Shown: positions 1 to 11,600, counted from the first letter of the stretch. The stretch is DNA of 64,000 nt from Streptococcus gallolyticus (GCA_019794795.1 JAIMFC010000005.1:1-64000), one strand, 5' to 3'. Notes: generated by a model from the sequence alone, not told the origin. Program-made: numbers and translations.

Positions 1-748
1 GATACAGACTGGTGAGATGCCTTACAGCACTATTGATGGTGTGGGACTGTTTGTCTTCTAGCTTAACGCCCAGTGCATAGCGTGTCTGGCGCTCTACCAA
101 AGTCAAAATAACAGCTTCACCTTTAGTTTTCTTGCCAAGAACCAAATCAATCTCCCAATGCCCAAATTCAGAACGGTCATTGATACACTCTGGACGTTCT
201 TCGATAGACTTACCCAAAGTCTTCCGATTCGTCTTCGTGACTTTCTTAGAACGTTTTCTGATACTAACCATCTTAGGCAGATCAATTGGTTTAATAGCTA
301 ACAGCCCCTCTTTGATATAACGATAAATCGTTTTGGTGGAGGGTACGACTTCTTCAGGATGGGTTGCTTTATAAGTCTGAACAAAACTATCTACGCTATG
401 GAGACGGACGTTAGCCTTCAAGGCATCTCCTAATTGTTCAATGAACCTAGCAGAGCAGTCATTCAACTTGAGATAAGAACACTTTTGACGATTGGTTTCA
501 TAGACATGTTGTCCACTATCAGCGAAATAGGCGCTGAAATAGGTTCGTTTCCCATTTTTATCCTGTACCTGATTAACTGAACCACGTTTGATTTCTCGGC
601 AGATTGTAGAACGGTGACGACCCAGGAGACGAGCAATCTCAACTGGTTTCTTTCCCATTTTAAGATAAGCAGCAATTTCACCACGTTCTGTAGCTGAGAG
701 ATGAGAATAGGATGATTTTTTGGTAGAATGAGTGTTAGACATGTTCAT
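1..748 (-). CDS. IS30-family transposase, N-terminal 249 residues (runs off the window)
   Basis: One frame stays open from the ATG at 748 to base 1 on the minus strand. The protein starts MNMSNTHSTKK; an in-frame ATG at 742 is an alternative start. Residues about 20-55 form the IS30 helix-turn-helix, with LSATERGEIAAYL and VEIARLLGRHRSTICREI. The motif FGHWEIDLVLG near residue 205 holds the first acidic residue of the DDE catalytic centre, and RYALGVKLEDKQSHTINSA follows. The last acidic residues are outside the window. No frameshift is seen in the visible part, so the transposase may be functional. It inserted into hsdR and removed its upstream part. Confidence 0.9.
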   Translation of the reverse strand, partial: MNMSNTHSTKKSSYSHLSATERGEIAAYLKMGKKPVEIARLLGRHRSTICREIKRGSVNQVQDKNGKRTYFSAYFADSGQHVYETNRQKCSYLKLNDCSARFIEQLGDALKANVRLHSVDSFVQTYKATHPEEVVPSTKTIYRYIKEGLLAIKPIDLPKMVSIRKRSKKVTKTNRKTLGKSIEERPECINDRSEFGHWEIDLVLGKKTKGEAVILTLVERQTRYALGVKLEDKQSHTINSAVRHLTSLY

Positions 749-822
749 CTGCTTTCTATACTGAGTTGAGGAATTCTAGTATATCAGACGAACATGTCTT
801 TTTTGTTGCACTTCATTTTACA
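1..822 (-). mobile_element. IS30-family insertion sequence, partial
   Basis: The element carries a minus-strand IS30-type transposase whose 3' part lies outside the window. Its upstream end was placed near 822 because the hsdR reading frame becomes recognisable from about 825 (AGFNWQRK). The far end is not visible, so no target duplication can be checked and the exact junction is uncertain by several bases. Confidence 0.8.
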
Positions 823-824
823 AC

Positions 825-3332
825 GCGGGTTTTAATTGGCAACGTAAAAGTGATAATGGAATTGTTCGTCATTGGAAAGAATTTGCAGATTCTATGTTGA
901 GCATTCCCATGGCTCATCAAATGGCAACCAATTACATGATTTTAGATGGTACCAAGAATAAGCAAATGCTTAAAGTGATGAGACCTTATCAAGTATATGC
1001 CACACAACGTGTTATTGATAACCTTAAAAAAGCCGATTTTGAACTTGGAAATAATAAAATTGGTTACATTTGGCATACGACAGGGTCTGGAAAAACGATT
1101 ACCTCTTTCAAGACAGCTTGGTTAGCAAGTCGCTTACCAAATGTTGATAAGGTGGTTTTTGTCGTTGACCGAATTGCATTGACTTCTCAGACAAAGGATG
1201 AGTACAGCGCTTATGATCCTGATAGTAGTGCAGATGACTTTGGTAGTGTTTTTGATACCAAAAATACAACTGATTTAAGCCGTAAATTAAAGTCAAAAGC
1301 AGATGGTATTATTGTCACTTCGGTTCAAAAACTCAATACCTTAATTAACCGTAAAAATTTTAAAACACCAGATAAAAATATTGTTTTTGTCGTTGATGAG
1401 GCTCATCGTTCAACAGGTGGCGAATCCTTTAGAGATATCCAAAAAGCCTTTAAACGTTCGGCTTGGGTTGGTTATACTGGTACTCCCATGTTTGATGAGA
1501 CGACTAACGGTTTACGAACAGAGGATATTTTTGGCCCTATGTTACATGCGTACACGATTCGAGAAGCCATTGCCGATCGAAACGTCCTAGGATTTAAGGT
1601 TGATTTTGAAACAACCATTAGTGAAGATGAGATGAAAGAAAAATATCTTCCTAGTTTCTATGAGCAACGTCATCCTGAATGGTCAGTGGAAAAAATCCGT
1701 ACCAAAATTGAGAATCTTACTCCAGAAGATATGGATGATGCAGTTGAACCTAGTTTTTACGATGAAAATCCAGACCATGTGCGAGAAGTAGTCAAAGATA
1801 TTTATAAAAATTGGCGTAATCGTTCTAATGAAGGAAAATACAATGCTATGTTTACCACCCATGTTGGCGGAGGTAAAGCAAGTACCCCAATGGCTCTGAT
1901 GTATTTTAAGGAATTTCAGCGTGTTAATGAAGAGCATCGTAAGAATGGTGGTTTGGTCTTAAAAGTTGCAGTTACTTTTAGCCTGAATACCACAAATAAT
2001 GATAGTATGCGTGAGACAAATGATGGTCTTCATAAAGCTATGGAAGGCTATAACAAGGAATTTGGTACAAATTTCGGTCTAGACGATGTTTCCGCCTATA
2101 CTCAAGATGTGACGGCTCGTTTAAATAAATCGATTGATGACAAGAACTACCTTGATTTAGTCATTGTTGTGGACCAACTCTTGACAGGCTTTAATGCGCC
2201 TGAGTTGAATACCTTGTATGTTGACCGTACGCTAAAAGGAGCTGGTTTAATTCAAGCCTACTCACGTACGAACCGTGTGGCGGATATGCAGGAAAAACCT
2301 TGGGGGCGCGTGGTTAATTACCGCTGGCCAGCTCAAAATGAAAAATTAATGAATACAGCGCTAGCTATTTATGCCAATAAAGACTCTGCCAACCTTTCTG
2401 ATGAAGAACGTAGTCTAGAAAATCAAGAAGCTGGGATTACAGCACCAGAGTTTGCCAAAGTTTTTGATGAAGTAAAAGCTACTGTCTCACAATTATCTGA
2501 AATGACTAATACTTTTGTTCAACTTCCACCTTCAGAGAAGAAAAAGGAAGACATGCTTGGACTTTTGCGTAGCTATAATACTGGTATGGCAAAATTGAAA
2601 CAATATAGTCCAGAAGATGGTGATGGATTTAACTATGATAACCCTGATGAATTGATTGAGAGATTGGGGATGACTGCTGAACAGGAAAAAATGCTAACAA
2701 CTGTTTTGACAAATGAACTCAAGCAACAACTATCGAAGTCAAAAAATATTCCAATTTACCAAATTGAATTGAAAATGACTCATGTTAAGGATGTTGAGGT
2801 CAATTATGATTATCTGACAGAATTGATTGAGGCACTCTTAAACCAAGTTCACAATAGTCTAGATGAATTGGTAAAAGAAACTCAAGAGAAAATCAAACAG
2901 TTTGCGAATGGATTGGATAATCGTATGTACGCGGATCAAATCATGAAAGCAGCGGATGCTATTGTTCAATGTCACTATCCAACTGCTGATAATCCGATGA
3001 CTTATCCTGTTAAACTCGATTCAAGTGAGAAGATTATCCAAGAAGCTTCCACAGTTAGTTTAGATCGAATGCTCTTAGACTTCCGTTATAAGTGGGGAAT
3101 TACAGATATTATTACAAGTAGTCAAATGCGAACCCTCTTTAGTCGTCATAGTCATGGTCAACAAGATTTGGATGATATGGGACAGATTCGCGATATTGTT
3201 GCAGAAGCAAGTAAGGATTATCAGGTTTTAGCTAGCGATGATAATATAAAAAGTTTGTCACGTGTTAAATATCGTAATAATCTTCGAAAAGCTATCTATC
3301 AGATGGCAGATGACATTGTAGGTAGCTATTAG
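825..3332 (+). pseudogene. hsdR: Type I restriction endonuclease subunit HsdR, 5'-truncated by IS30
   Basis: The remaining 812 codons from the ATG at 894, plus about 23 in-frame codons before it, encode the translocase half of a type I restriction subunit. Visible motifs are Walker A in HTTGSGKT, the VVDEAH box, GYTGTPMF (motif III), LLTGFNAPELNTLYVDR (motif V) and QAYSRTNR (motif VI). A helical C-terminal region follows. The usual family length is about 1000 residues, so the N-terminal PD-(D/E)XK nuclease domain of about 200 residues is missing, replaced by the IS30 end. Without that domain no DNA cleavage is expected, although ATP-driven motor activity is conceivable. Only a stub of an hsdS-like gene follows and no hsdM is present, so the system is judged non-functional. 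Confidence 0.9.
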
Positions 3333-3346
3333 AAAGTAGGAAAATA

Positions 3347-3424
3347 ATGACAAAAGATGAAAAACGAGTTCCCAAACTTCGTTTTCCAGGATTCACTTCC
3401 GCTGTTCCCAAGCGTATGTTTTAA
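3347..3424 (+). pseudogene. Remnant of type I specificity subunit HsdS (25 codons)
   Basis: An ATG 14 bases after the hsdR stop, behind the site AGTAGG, opens a 25-codon frame starting MTKDEKRVPKLRFPGFT. Streptococcal HsdS proteins typically begin with this kind of 'xVPKLRFPGFxxxW' sequence. The frame then diverges (SAVPKRMF) and stops. The specificity gene has therefore been deleted just after its start. Identification rests on this short motif and on its position directly behind hsdR. Confidence 0.65.
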
Positions 3425-3489
3425 TTTTTCTTTCTAATCTAGCAAGTTGATAAGTATGGCTGTCTATTTTTTGTGGTAAACTAAAAATA

Positions 3490-3600
3490 ATGAGGAATGA
3501 GTTTGAGAACTGGTATGATGAAGTAGGGGATATTGTGATTTTAGCAAATCAATTAAATACCACATTTCTTGTGATGCAATATAAGGTGGATGATTGTTAG
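3490..3600 (+). CDS. Small ORF of 36 codons before the zinc-ribbon protein
   Basis: The frame MRNEFENWYDEVGDIVILANQ... ends with a stop inside the Shine-Dalgarno region of the next gene. The layout suits a coupled upstream ORF or the stub of a degraded gene. No Shine-Dalgarno site precedes its ATG and no family was recognised. It could be the 5' end of a lost gene related to the following protein. Confidence 0.3.
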   Translation: MRNEFENWYDEVGDIVILANQLNTTFLVMQYKVDDC

Positions 3601-3608
3601 GAGGGGTT

Positions 3609-4862
3609 ATGAGCAAATGGTCTTGCAGATGTGGCTATGGAATGAATGATCATCGGTATCCTGATCCTAATTGTATCTGGGGATTTCCAGAAGAGGATAT
3701 TGATAAGATGGATAGCATGCTGGATAAAGACAATAAACTTGCTCATGAGGATGTTGTCGATCCTAGCTATTGTATCTATAGATGTCCTATCTGTGGCCGC
3801 CTTATGATTTTTGAAGGTGAAGATACATTTGAGATATATGAGAAGACTGCTGCAATAAAGTCCTCTCTACCGTTTATTGGTCAAGTGCGCTATATTGGTC
3901 ATCAATTTAATAGCTGGGGACTCGTGATAGAAAAGGTTTACGATGTTACGGCGATTAAAGAGGGCTGTTTAACGGTTCATGTCAGTGAGATAAACCAGAC
4001 GATGACTCTTCCAGCTACATTTTATGGTGAAGGGAAGAAGTTGTTCGAATATCCCTGGGAAATTATTTTTGACCCACATCAAGAACTGGAAAATGTTATA
4101 CATTATAGTGATAAGTGGGATGAAGAGGAAGATAATTATGATGAATGGTTCTGTGAGGTAGAGTTCAATTCCTATTCTAATCGCTATACCTATCGTTGTA
4201 ATGTAGATATTGTTGTTGGGGATTTTATAGAAGTACCAGTTAGAGACTTTGGGACTAGTATCGCTTTGGTGACCAAGGTTCACAACGACCCTAATCTCGT
4301 TCCTTTTCCTTTAGACCGTCTTAAAACTATATTTGGCAAAGCCAGTTGTGAAGAGTGGAGCGGTAGCAACTTAGAGGGCTTGTTGAAGCAGTTTTCTGCC
4401 TTTGATATTGCTCAACTTTCCTTGGCGGAGGTCAAAAAAGTTCATGTTCTTAAAACGGATATTGGTCATTTTTGGCTAGAAGCAGATGGTACACCCATTA
4501 CCTTCTTGGTCAAGAGATTTGAATCCGTGGCTGAGCACCCGTCGGAGGGGCGGTTGATGTTGATTGCAGATGATTCCAGAGTTTCTCTTTCTGGCCGCAT
4601 CAAGCTGTGTACGGACATAGATTTTTCAAGTAGTCGGTATATTGATATTCTAAGTGATGAGTGGGATGAAGGTAGTGAGTGGCAGGTTGGCAATAAGGCT
4701 ATTGGTATTACGGTTAACAATCGACTTTCCGTACATGAGTTTAACAAACTGAGAGTTCCCTATTATTTCAAAAAAGATAAAGAAGGAATTTTTTCCTTTC
4801 AATTAGGCTGGAAGACCTATAAATCGGATGATGATTTGGATTTGTTTTTTAATTTGACCTAA
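3609..4862 (+). CDS. Unassigned 417-aa protein with N-terminal zinc-ribbon-like cysteines
   Basis: The start was set at the ATG at 3609 because TAGGAGGGG lies just before it; a TTG at 3594 would sit upstream of that site. Residues 5-65 contain CRCG, then C..., and YRCPICGRL, a cysteine spacing that suggests a bound zinc. The middle, near residues 195-250, reads VGDFIEVPV...PFPLDRLKTI. A 'GDxVxVPVG...PYPLxKxKxI' segment of this sort occurs in other Firmicute proteins of unknown role. The C-terminal part is rich in aromatic and acidic residues, and there is no signal peptide or membrane segment. The gene stands alone between the dead restriction locus and an osmC-like gene. A role in defence, or as an immunity protein, is possible but not shown. 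Confidence 0.75.
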   Translation: MSKWSCRCGYGMNDHRYPDPNCIWGFPEEDIDKMDSMLDKDNKLAHEDVVDPSYCIYRCPICGRLMIFEGEDTFEIYEKTAAIKSSLPFIGQVRYIGHQFNSWGLVIEKVYDVTAIKEGCLTVHVSEINQTMTLPATFYGEGKKLFEYPWEIIFDPHQELENVIHYSDKWDEEEDNYDEWFCEVEFNSYSNRYTYRCNVDIVVGDFIEVPVRDFGTSIALVTKVHNDPNLVPFPLDRLKTIFGKASCEEWSGSNLEGLLKQFSAFDIAQLSLAEVKKVHVLKTDIGHFWLEADGTPITFLVKRFESVAEHPSEGRLMLIADDSRVSLSGRIKLCTDIDFSSSRYIDILSDEWDEGSEWQVGNKAIGITVNNRLSVHEFNKLRVPYYFKKDKEGIFSFQLGWKTYKSDDDLDLFFNLT

Positions 4863-4918
4863 TGATAGTTCCCATTTCAGACTAATTTCTAAACAAAGTT
4901 CATTCAAATCCGGTCAAA

Positions 4919-4930
4919 CTTTGGTACAAT
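4919..4930 (+). promoter_or_regulatory. Extended -10 promoter of the OsmC-family gene
   Basis: TTTGGTACAAT combines a TG extension with a TACAAT -10 box at 4925-4930. It lies 44 bases before the ATG at 4975. No good -35 box was seen, which is tolerable for an extended -10 promoter. Confidence 0.5.
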
Positions 4931-4974
4931 GAAAGCATGTTTTCAAGTAATTTTTCATTTCTAAGGAGATAACT

Positions 4975-5343
4975 ATGTACCAAACTACTATCAGGGGCGA
5001 CAAGCTTTATCATTCGGTGTCGGAAGGTTATGGGGAGCCTGTGGAGCTTTTCGGTGCTGTTGAAAATGGTGAGACTCCTATGAGTTTGCTCAATATTGCG
5101 CTTGCTTCCTGCGTGACCATGTGTGTGCAGGGCTATTTTAAGCGGAGCCAAGGGATTGTGCAAATGGATGTGGCTGTCGATAGTTCCCATGAGGATGAAG
5201 TTTTTCACCTGACGGTTACCTTGTCGGAAGAAGTTTCTGAAAGTCAGGAAGCGGAAGTGCTGGATTACATTAATCAACAATGTCGGGTCAAGAAACTCTT
5301 GCGGACAGATGTGACCATAAACATTGAATTGAATTACCGATAA
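4975..5343 (+). CDS. OsmC/Ohr-family peroxiredoxin-like protein
   Basis: At 122 aa this is the usual size for a single-domain OsmC-family protein, a group that reduces organic or fatty-acid hydroperoxides through two cysteines. The first candidate cysteine lies in the central helix, in PMSLLNIALASCVTMCVQGYF (residues about 36-56). The second is in NQQCRVKKLLRTDV near residue 103. The Shine-Dalgarno site AAGGAGAT is 5 bases before the ATG. The gene is monocistronic with its own extended -10 promoter, and a hairpin follows. Membership of the OsmC, Ohr or YhfA-like subgroup cannot be settled by reading alone. Confidence 0.85.
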   Translation: MYQTTIRGDKLYHSVSEGYGEPVELFGAVENGETPMSLLNIALASCVTMCVQGYFKRSQGIVQMDVAVDSSHEDEVFHLTVTLSEEVSESQEAEVLDYINQQCRVKKLLRTDVTINIELNYR

Positions 5344-5347
5344 GTAT

Positions 5348-5370
5348 GGGCTGGATATCTATCCAAGCCC
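5348..5370 (+). terminator. Hairpin after the OsmC-family gene
   Basis: GGGCTGGA and TCCAAGCCC form a stem directly after the stop codon. Only a short, weak T-run follows, so termination is probably partial. The rexB promoter begins just downstream. Confidence 0.45.
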
Positions 5371-5375
5371 ATTTC

Positions 5376-5384
5376 TGATATAAT
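5376..5384 (+). promoter_or_regulatory. Extended -10 promoter of rexBA
   Basis: TGATATAAT is a perfect extended -10 element 24 bases before the rexB ATG. The Shine-Dalgarno site AGAAAGGGTGAG lies between them. Confidence 0.65.
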
Positions 5385-5408
5385 AGAGAGACTAGAAAGG
5401 GTGAGAGA

Positions 5409-8400
5409 ATGAAACTAGTTTATAGTGAGATGAGTCAGGATTTGACGGCTATATTGACCCAAGAGGCTCAAGAATTTGCGAAAAAGGATCAGCGGGTATT
5501 TTACATCGCCCCCAACTCCCTGTCTTTTGAAATGGAGCGGAAAGTATTGGAGCGTTTGGAAGGTCAAGCTTCATTTGATATTATGGTGACGCGTTTTGGA
5601 CAAATGGCACGGTATTTTGTCCTCAATGAAAGCCCTCAGGGGGAAACACTAGATGATATTGGCATGACCATGCTTTTTTACCGTGTCTTATCCCAATTCG
5701 ATGATACCGAGCTGAAGGTCTATGGCAAGTTGAAGCAGGATATGGGCTTCATCAGTCAGTTGCTAGCTCTTTACAAGGAAATGCAGTCGGCTAATCTGAG
5801 TGTTTCTGACTTAGAGGCTATGGATTCTCCAGAAAAAAGGGAAGATTTAAGCAAGATTTTTTCAGTTTTTGCGGAAGCGCTTGGAAAAGAGACGTATGCC
5901 CACGAAAGTAAGTTGGCTTTTTTCACGCGCCTAGTTTCTTCTGGAAATTTGGACGCAGAATTAAGCCAAGTGGCTCTTGTCATTGACGGCTTTACCCGTT
6001 TTTCAGCAGAGGAAGAAGCCTTGGTTGCGGCTTTATCGAGCCGTGTTTCAGAGATTGTGATTGGTATCTATGCTAGTCAGAAAGCCTACAATTCAACTTA
6101 TATTGAAGGGAATATCTATCAAGCTCCTGTTGATTTTTTGCGCCAGCTAGCTCAGGCCTATCAGGTTAAGCCTGCCTTTTTAAGTGCTGAAAATGAGCTG
6201 GACAGTCTAGGTAAGATTTCCAAAAATCTAGAAAATCAGTCCAGCTTTTCAGATGAAAAATTGCCTTTAACAGACCAAGACTTATCTGTTCTTCAGATTT
6301 GGGATGTGACCAATCAGAAGGAGGAAGTAGAGCAGGTGGCGCGTGCCATCCGTCACGACTTGCAGGAAGGCTACCGCTATAAGGATATCTTGGTGCTGTT
6401 AGGAGATGTGGATGCCTACCAGTTGCAGATTGGGAAGATTTTTGACAAGTATGAGATTCCTTTTTATCTAGGTAAGGCTGAGGAGATGAGCCACCATCCC
6501 TTGGTGCACTTTGTGGAGTCCTTGGAGCGGGTTAAACGCTACAATTTTCGGACAGAAGATGTGCTGAATTTGCTCAAGTCGGGTCTATACGGGCATTTTC
6601 AGCAGTTTACTCTGGATAAATTTGAGCAGTATCTCCTCTTTGCAGATGTCAAGGGGCAGGCAAAATTTGCTAGAGATTTTACAGTGAATACCCATGGAAA
6701 ATATGACCTGGACTTTCTCAATCGCATTCGTCATACCTTCATGGCACCTTTACAAGAACTGTTCAAGGCACAAGCTCAGTCTGGTCGCAGTATCTTGCAA
6801 AAATTTAGTAAGTTCTTACAACAAGTGCAGTTGGCAGAAAATATGCAATCTTTGGCAGCAGACAGGGACGAGCTTGCTTTGGAGAAAGAAGAGCAAGTTT
6901 GGAAGGCATTCTGTCATATTTTGGGATTGACGAATACCATTTTTGGTCAGGAAAAATTACGTTTGGATGAATTTTTAGCCCTCTTGCGTGCAGGCATGGA
7001 GGTTAGTTGCTACCGGGTGGTTCCTGCAACGGTGGATGTGGTCAATGTCAAATCCTATGACCTGATTGCTCCACATACCGCCAAGAAAATTTATGCCATT
7101 GGTCTTAGCAAGTCCAATTTCCCTAAGATTACCAAAAATACCAGCCTCTTGACAGAGGAAGAAAAACTGCGTATCAATGATAAAACGGATGGTGTTGGAC
7201 ATTTCGATATTCCCTCTCGTGAAAATACCAAGAAAAATCACTTTACTATGTTGTCCTTAGTCAACTCAGCGACAGACCAGCTTGTCTTGTCTAGTCCTCA
7301 GATTTTTAATGAAGCTGAGGATAGACAGTCGCCTTACTTGAAGCTATTGGCGGATATGGGTGTGGAGCGCATTGAAAAAGGGCGGGAGAAGACCTTGTCT
7401 GCGCAAGATATTGGACATTACAAGGGGCTCTTGTCACGTGTTATCGAGGCTAATCGGGCAGATTTCAATCAAGAATGGACGCAAGAAGAAGCAACTTTCT
7501 GGGCAGTTGCCGTTCGTTATTTACGGAAGAAATTAGAAGTCGAAAACATTGCCATACCAGCTGTTTCAAGCGACTTGAAGACCGTCCAGCTAGCGGAAGA
7601 GACCTTGGATAAACTGTATCCATCTGGTCAGCCTTTGCAGTTATCCGCTTCTAGCCTAACGACTTTCTATCAGAACGAATATCTCTATTTCTTGCGCTAC
7701 GTTTTGCGACTGGAGGAGCAGGATAGTATTCACCCCGATGCGCGGAGCCATGGGAATTTCCTGCATCGGATTTTTGAAAGGGTCATGACGGATGACAATC
7801 CAGATTTTGACCAGAAGCTGGGACAGGCTATCACGGCGACGCGTCAGGAAGCAGAGTTTACAGCCCTTTATCAAAATGATGCCGAGTCCCAATTTTCTGA
7901 GCAGCGCCTGCTGGATATTGCGCGTGCAACTTCATTGGTTTTGCGGGATGATTCGATCATTGATGTCTTGGAGGATGAAGCCGTTTTTGGTGCGGAGGAT
8001 TCCAATCTTTTGACCTTGGGAAATGGCAGAGCGGTTAACATTCGCGGAAAGATTGACCGTTTGGACTCCATCAAATCTGACGGTGCTTTGGGTGTCGTTG
8101 ACTACAAATCCAGCAAGAAAGAATTCAAATTGGCGGATTTTTACAATGGACTTAGTCCTCAGCTCATGACCTACATCGCAGCCATTAAGAATCACAAGGA
8201 TTACAGTCACGCTGAGAAGATTTTCGGTGCCATGTATCTGCATATGCTAGATCCGATTGTCAATTTGAAAGATACCAAGGGTGCAGACACAGTGCTAGCA
8301 GAGGCTTACAAGTCGCTGGTTTACCGTGGATTATTTATGGAAGAGGAGACCAACCGTCTCAATCAGTTTTACTATAAGGCGAAAAACACCACCTTCAATG

Positions 8401-8648
8401 CAGATGAGATGGCTCTCCTTTTAGCACATAATGAGCGATTGTATAAAGAAGCAGCTGAAAAAATTCTCTCGGGTAGCTTTTCCATTAACCCTTACACTCA
8501 AGATGGAAAATCTGTCGCGGGAGAGCAAGTCAAGGCTATCACAGGCTTTGAAGCCAATCTCCATCTGGCTTATGCCCGTCATCTAGAAACTGGGGGCAAA
8601 CGTGAAGACTGGATTGAACGAATGAGAGCGAAAGGAGGTCAGTCATGA
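5409..8648 (+). CDS. rexB: ATP-dependent nuclease subunit B (RexB, AddB type)
   Basis: RexB pairs with RexA to process double-strand breaks at Chi sites for RecA-dependent repair. The 1079-aa length is typical. The N-terminus ([12 protein letters not shown]... [15 protein letters not shown]) replaces the Walker A motif of canonical AddB with a sequence lacking GKT, as expected for streptococcal RexB. The C-terminal nuclease domain shows [10 protein letters not shown], the Asp in [10 protein letters not shown] and [11 protein letters not shown], the D...DYK signature of RecB-family nucleases, at about residues 780-915. The segment [23 protein letters not shown] corresponds to the place where iron-sulphur AddB proteins have a cysteine, and none is seen here. 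The stop overlaps the rexA start by ATGA, so translation is probably coupled. Confidence 0.95.
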   Translation: MKLVYSEMSQDLTAILTQEAQEFAKKDQRVFYIAPNSLSFEMERKVLERLEGQASFDIMVTRFGQMARYFVLNESPQGETLDDIGMTMLFYRVLSQFDDTELKVYGKLKQDMGFISQLLALYKEMQSANLSVSDLEAMDSPEKREDLSKIFSVFAEALGKETYAHESKLAFFTRLVSSGNLDAELSQVALVIDGFTRFSAEEEALVAALSSRVSEIVIGIYASQKAYNSTYIEGNIYQAPVDFLRQLAQAYQVKPAFLSAENELDSLGKISKNLENQSSFSDEKLPLTDQDLSVLQIWDVTNQKEEVEQVARAIRHDLQEGYRYKDILVLLGDVDAYQLQIGKIFDKYEIPFYLGKAEEMSHHPLVHFVESLERVKRYNFRTEDVLNLLKSGLYGHFQQFTLDKFEQYLLFADVKGQAKFARDFTVNTHGKYDLDFLNRIRHTFMAPLQELFKAQAQSGRSILQKFSKFLQQVQLAENMQSLAADRDELALEKEEQVWKAFCHILGLTNTIFGQEKLRLDEFLALLRAGMEVSCYRVVPATVDVVNVKSYDLIAPHTAKKIYAIGLSKSNFPKITKNTSLLTEEEKLRINDKTDGVGHFDIPSRENTKKNHFTMLSLVNSATDQLVLSSPQIFNEAEDRQSPYLKLLADMGVERIEKGREKTLSAQDIGHYKGLLSRVIEANRADFNQEWTQEEATFWAVAVRYLRKKLEVENIAIPAVSSDLKTVQLAEETLDKLYPSGQPLQLSASSLTTFYQNEYLYFLRYVLRLEEQDSIHPDARSHGNFLHRIFERVMTDDNPDFDQKLGQAITATRQEAEFTALYQNDAESQFSEQRLLDIARATSLVLRDDSIIDVLEDEAVFGAEDSNLLTLGNGRAVNIRGKIDRLDSIKSDGALGVVDYKSSKKEFKLADFYNGLSPQLMTYIAAIKNHKDYSHAEKIFGAMYLHMLDPIVNLKDTKGADTVLAEAYKSLVYRGLFMEEETNRLNQFYYKAKNTTFNADEMALLLAHNERLYKEAAEKILSGSFSINPYTQDGKSVAGEQVKAITGFEANLHLAYARHLETGGKREDWIERMRAKGGQS

Positions 8649-11600
8649 CATTTGAAGCATTTTTGACAGCTCAAGAAATTGCAAATTTGCAGGAGGCAGA
8701 AGCAGCTTCTGACAAGGAACAAAAGCGTACGCCTGAGCAAATCGAAGCTATCTACACCAATGGAAACAATGTCTTAGTATCGGCCTCAGCTGGCTCAGGA
8801 AAGACCTTTGTCATGGTCGAACGAATCTTGGATAAAATCAAGCGTGGTGTGGCCCTTAACCAGCTTTTTATCTCGACCTTTACCGTCAAAGCAGCTGGTG
8901 AGCTTAAGGAACGGATTGAGAAAAAGTTGAATGCAGCACTGGCTCAGACCAGGGATGAAGAGCTGCGACAGCATTTGTCAGCCCAGCTTTTGGATCTGGA
9001 AATAGCTGATATTGGTACCATGGATGCCTTTACCCAAAAACTCTTGACCACTTATGGTTACACCATTGGTGTGGCGCCGAACTTTAGGATTTTGCAGGAT
9101 AAAAATGAGCAGGATTTGCTGAAAAATGAAGTCTACGCAGACCTCTTTGAAGATTATATGGTGGGTGCTGATAGAGACGTTTTTCAGACCTTGGTTGAAA
9201 ATTTCTCTGGAAATAGCAAGGATTCCAAAGCTTTTCGCTCGGTTGTTTATCAAGTGCATGCCTTTAGTCAGTCGACAAGTAATCCAAAAGCATGGTTGCA
9301 AAATAAACTTCTCTATGGACATGAACACTTTACTAGCCTAGATAGTTTACCGGAATCTGTCTTGCGAGGACTTTTAGATGCCATGACGCAGGCTGCAAAT
9401 GACTTGCAGGACTTGACTGATTCGCCAGATTACAAGCAAGTGACGGCCAAAGGAACGCCAACAGCCACCTACAGCAAGCACCAAGCGATGTTTACAGGTT
9501 TACGTGACTTACAGGCAGAATTTCTTGCAGACAAGAATTTTAGTAAACTCATGACAGACTTGTCAGCCCTCCTGCCTTCTGGCGCAGAAATTACGGTTGC
9601 TAAGGTCAAATATCCTGTTTTCAAGCAAGTCAAAACGCGCCTAGCTGACTTGCAACATCTGGAAACCATTTTGGAATACCAAGATTTGGCTCTGCCCTTG
9701 CTGAAAGTCTTGCAACAGTTTGTCTTAGATTTTACGGATCAATATTTGCAACGAAAAATGCAGGAAGCGGCTTTTGAGTTCTCAGATGTCAGCCATTTTG
9801 CCATTCAAATCTTGGAAGAAAATGAAGAGATTCGCCAGTTTTACCAAGAGCGTTATCAGGAAGTCATGGTGGACGAGTACCAAGATAATAACCATAGCCA
9901 GGAACGCATGCTGGATCTTCTGTCAAACGGACATAATCGTTTCATGGTAGGGGATATCAAGCAGTCTATTTATCGATTTCGTCAGGCTGATCCGCAGATT
10001 TTCCAGTCAAAATTTGAAGCCTATCAGGAAAATCCAAGCGCTGGGAAACTGATTTTGCTCAAGGAAAATTTCCGTAGTCAGTCAGAAGTTTTGGATGCCA
10101 CTAATGCGATTTTCACCCGTCTCATGGACCGCCAAGTTGGACAAATCAAGTATGACCAGACCCATACCTTGGTAGCGGGTAGTCCTGGTCAAAAGATTGT
10201 TCTTCCTGAAAATGAAATGGAGTATCTCATTTACGATACGGATGTGGATGAAACGGCAGAAGCTAGCGATATCACAGCTGGCGAGGTTGAGTTAGTCGCC
10301 AAAGAAATTATTCACTTGGTCAATGAAAAAGATGTGGCCTTTTCAGATATTACCCTCCTTGTCCCATCTCGTACGCGGAATGAAGCTATATTGTCTACCT
10401 TTGAAAAGCATGGTATTCCCCTTGTTTCTGACGGTGGGGAGGCCAATTATCTCAAGTCGGTTGAGGTCATGGTCATGCTGGACACCCTACGTACCATTAA
10501 CAATCCGCTCAATGATTACGCCTTGGTTGCCCTGCTCAAGTCACCCATGTTCCATTTCGATGAGGATGAGCTGGCTCGTCTAGCACTCCAAGCGGACAAG
10601 GGCAATCTCTATGAAAAGATTCTCTTAGCTTTGGAGAAAAAAGGGGCTCATTCAGACTTGGTAACCAGTGAGTTACTTCAAAAACTGACAGACTTTCAAA
10701 CTTTCCTTGAAAGCTGGCGCAGATTTGCCAAGTCGGGGTCCATCCATGACTTGATTTGGAAGATTTTCAATGAAAAATTCTACTATGACTATGTCGGTTC
10801 CCTGCCAAATGGTGTCAAACGTCAGGCTAATCTCTATGCTCTCGGACTTCGTGCCAATAATTTTGAGAAGACTGGTTTTAAGAGTTTGGCTCGTTTCATT
10901 TCTATGATTGACAAGCTATTGGCTAGTGAAAATGATCTGGCAGATGTAGAAGTAGCGCTGCCACAAAATGCTGTCCAGCTCATGACCGTCCACAAGTCCA
11001 AGGGGCTGGAGTTCAAGTATGTTTTTCTGCTCAATATGGACAAGAATTTCAATGCCATGGAAAGCAAGTCTTCGGTCATTCTCAGTCGGGAAAATGGGAT
11101 TGGCATCAAGTATCTGGCGGACATGAAGGATAAGTTTGACACGCCCCTCCCTCACGTGCGCGTGTCCATGAACACTCTTCCCTATCAGCTCAATCAACGA
11201 GAACTCAAGATTGCCAATCTTTCTGAACAAATGCGTCTTCTCTACGTTGCCATGACCCGGGCTGAGAAGAAATTGTACTTGGTCGGAAAAGGAAGTCAGG
11301 AGAAATTGGCAGATAAATACGATGGTAAGCAAGAAGAGGGAGTTCTGCTGGCTTCCACTCGGGAAAGCATGACCAATTTCCAAGATTGGATTTTAGGGAT
11401 TTCCGAAGCTTTTGCTGACCAACATCTCTGCTTCAAGAAAACCTTTGTCACAGACCAAGACTTGACAGAAGATCAGATTGGTCAACTGCACATCAAGGGC
11501 AATATCTCTGCGGATGACTTGAAAGACAACCGTCAATCGGATGATATTTCAACTGCATTAGCGCAACTTGAAGCCGTTGAAGACTTGAACAAAACATACG

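Noticed and set aside
463-684. Small minus-strand frames at 103-285 and 463-684 as separate genes
   Set aside because: Both are shadows of the single IS30 transposase frame that is open from 748 to base 1.
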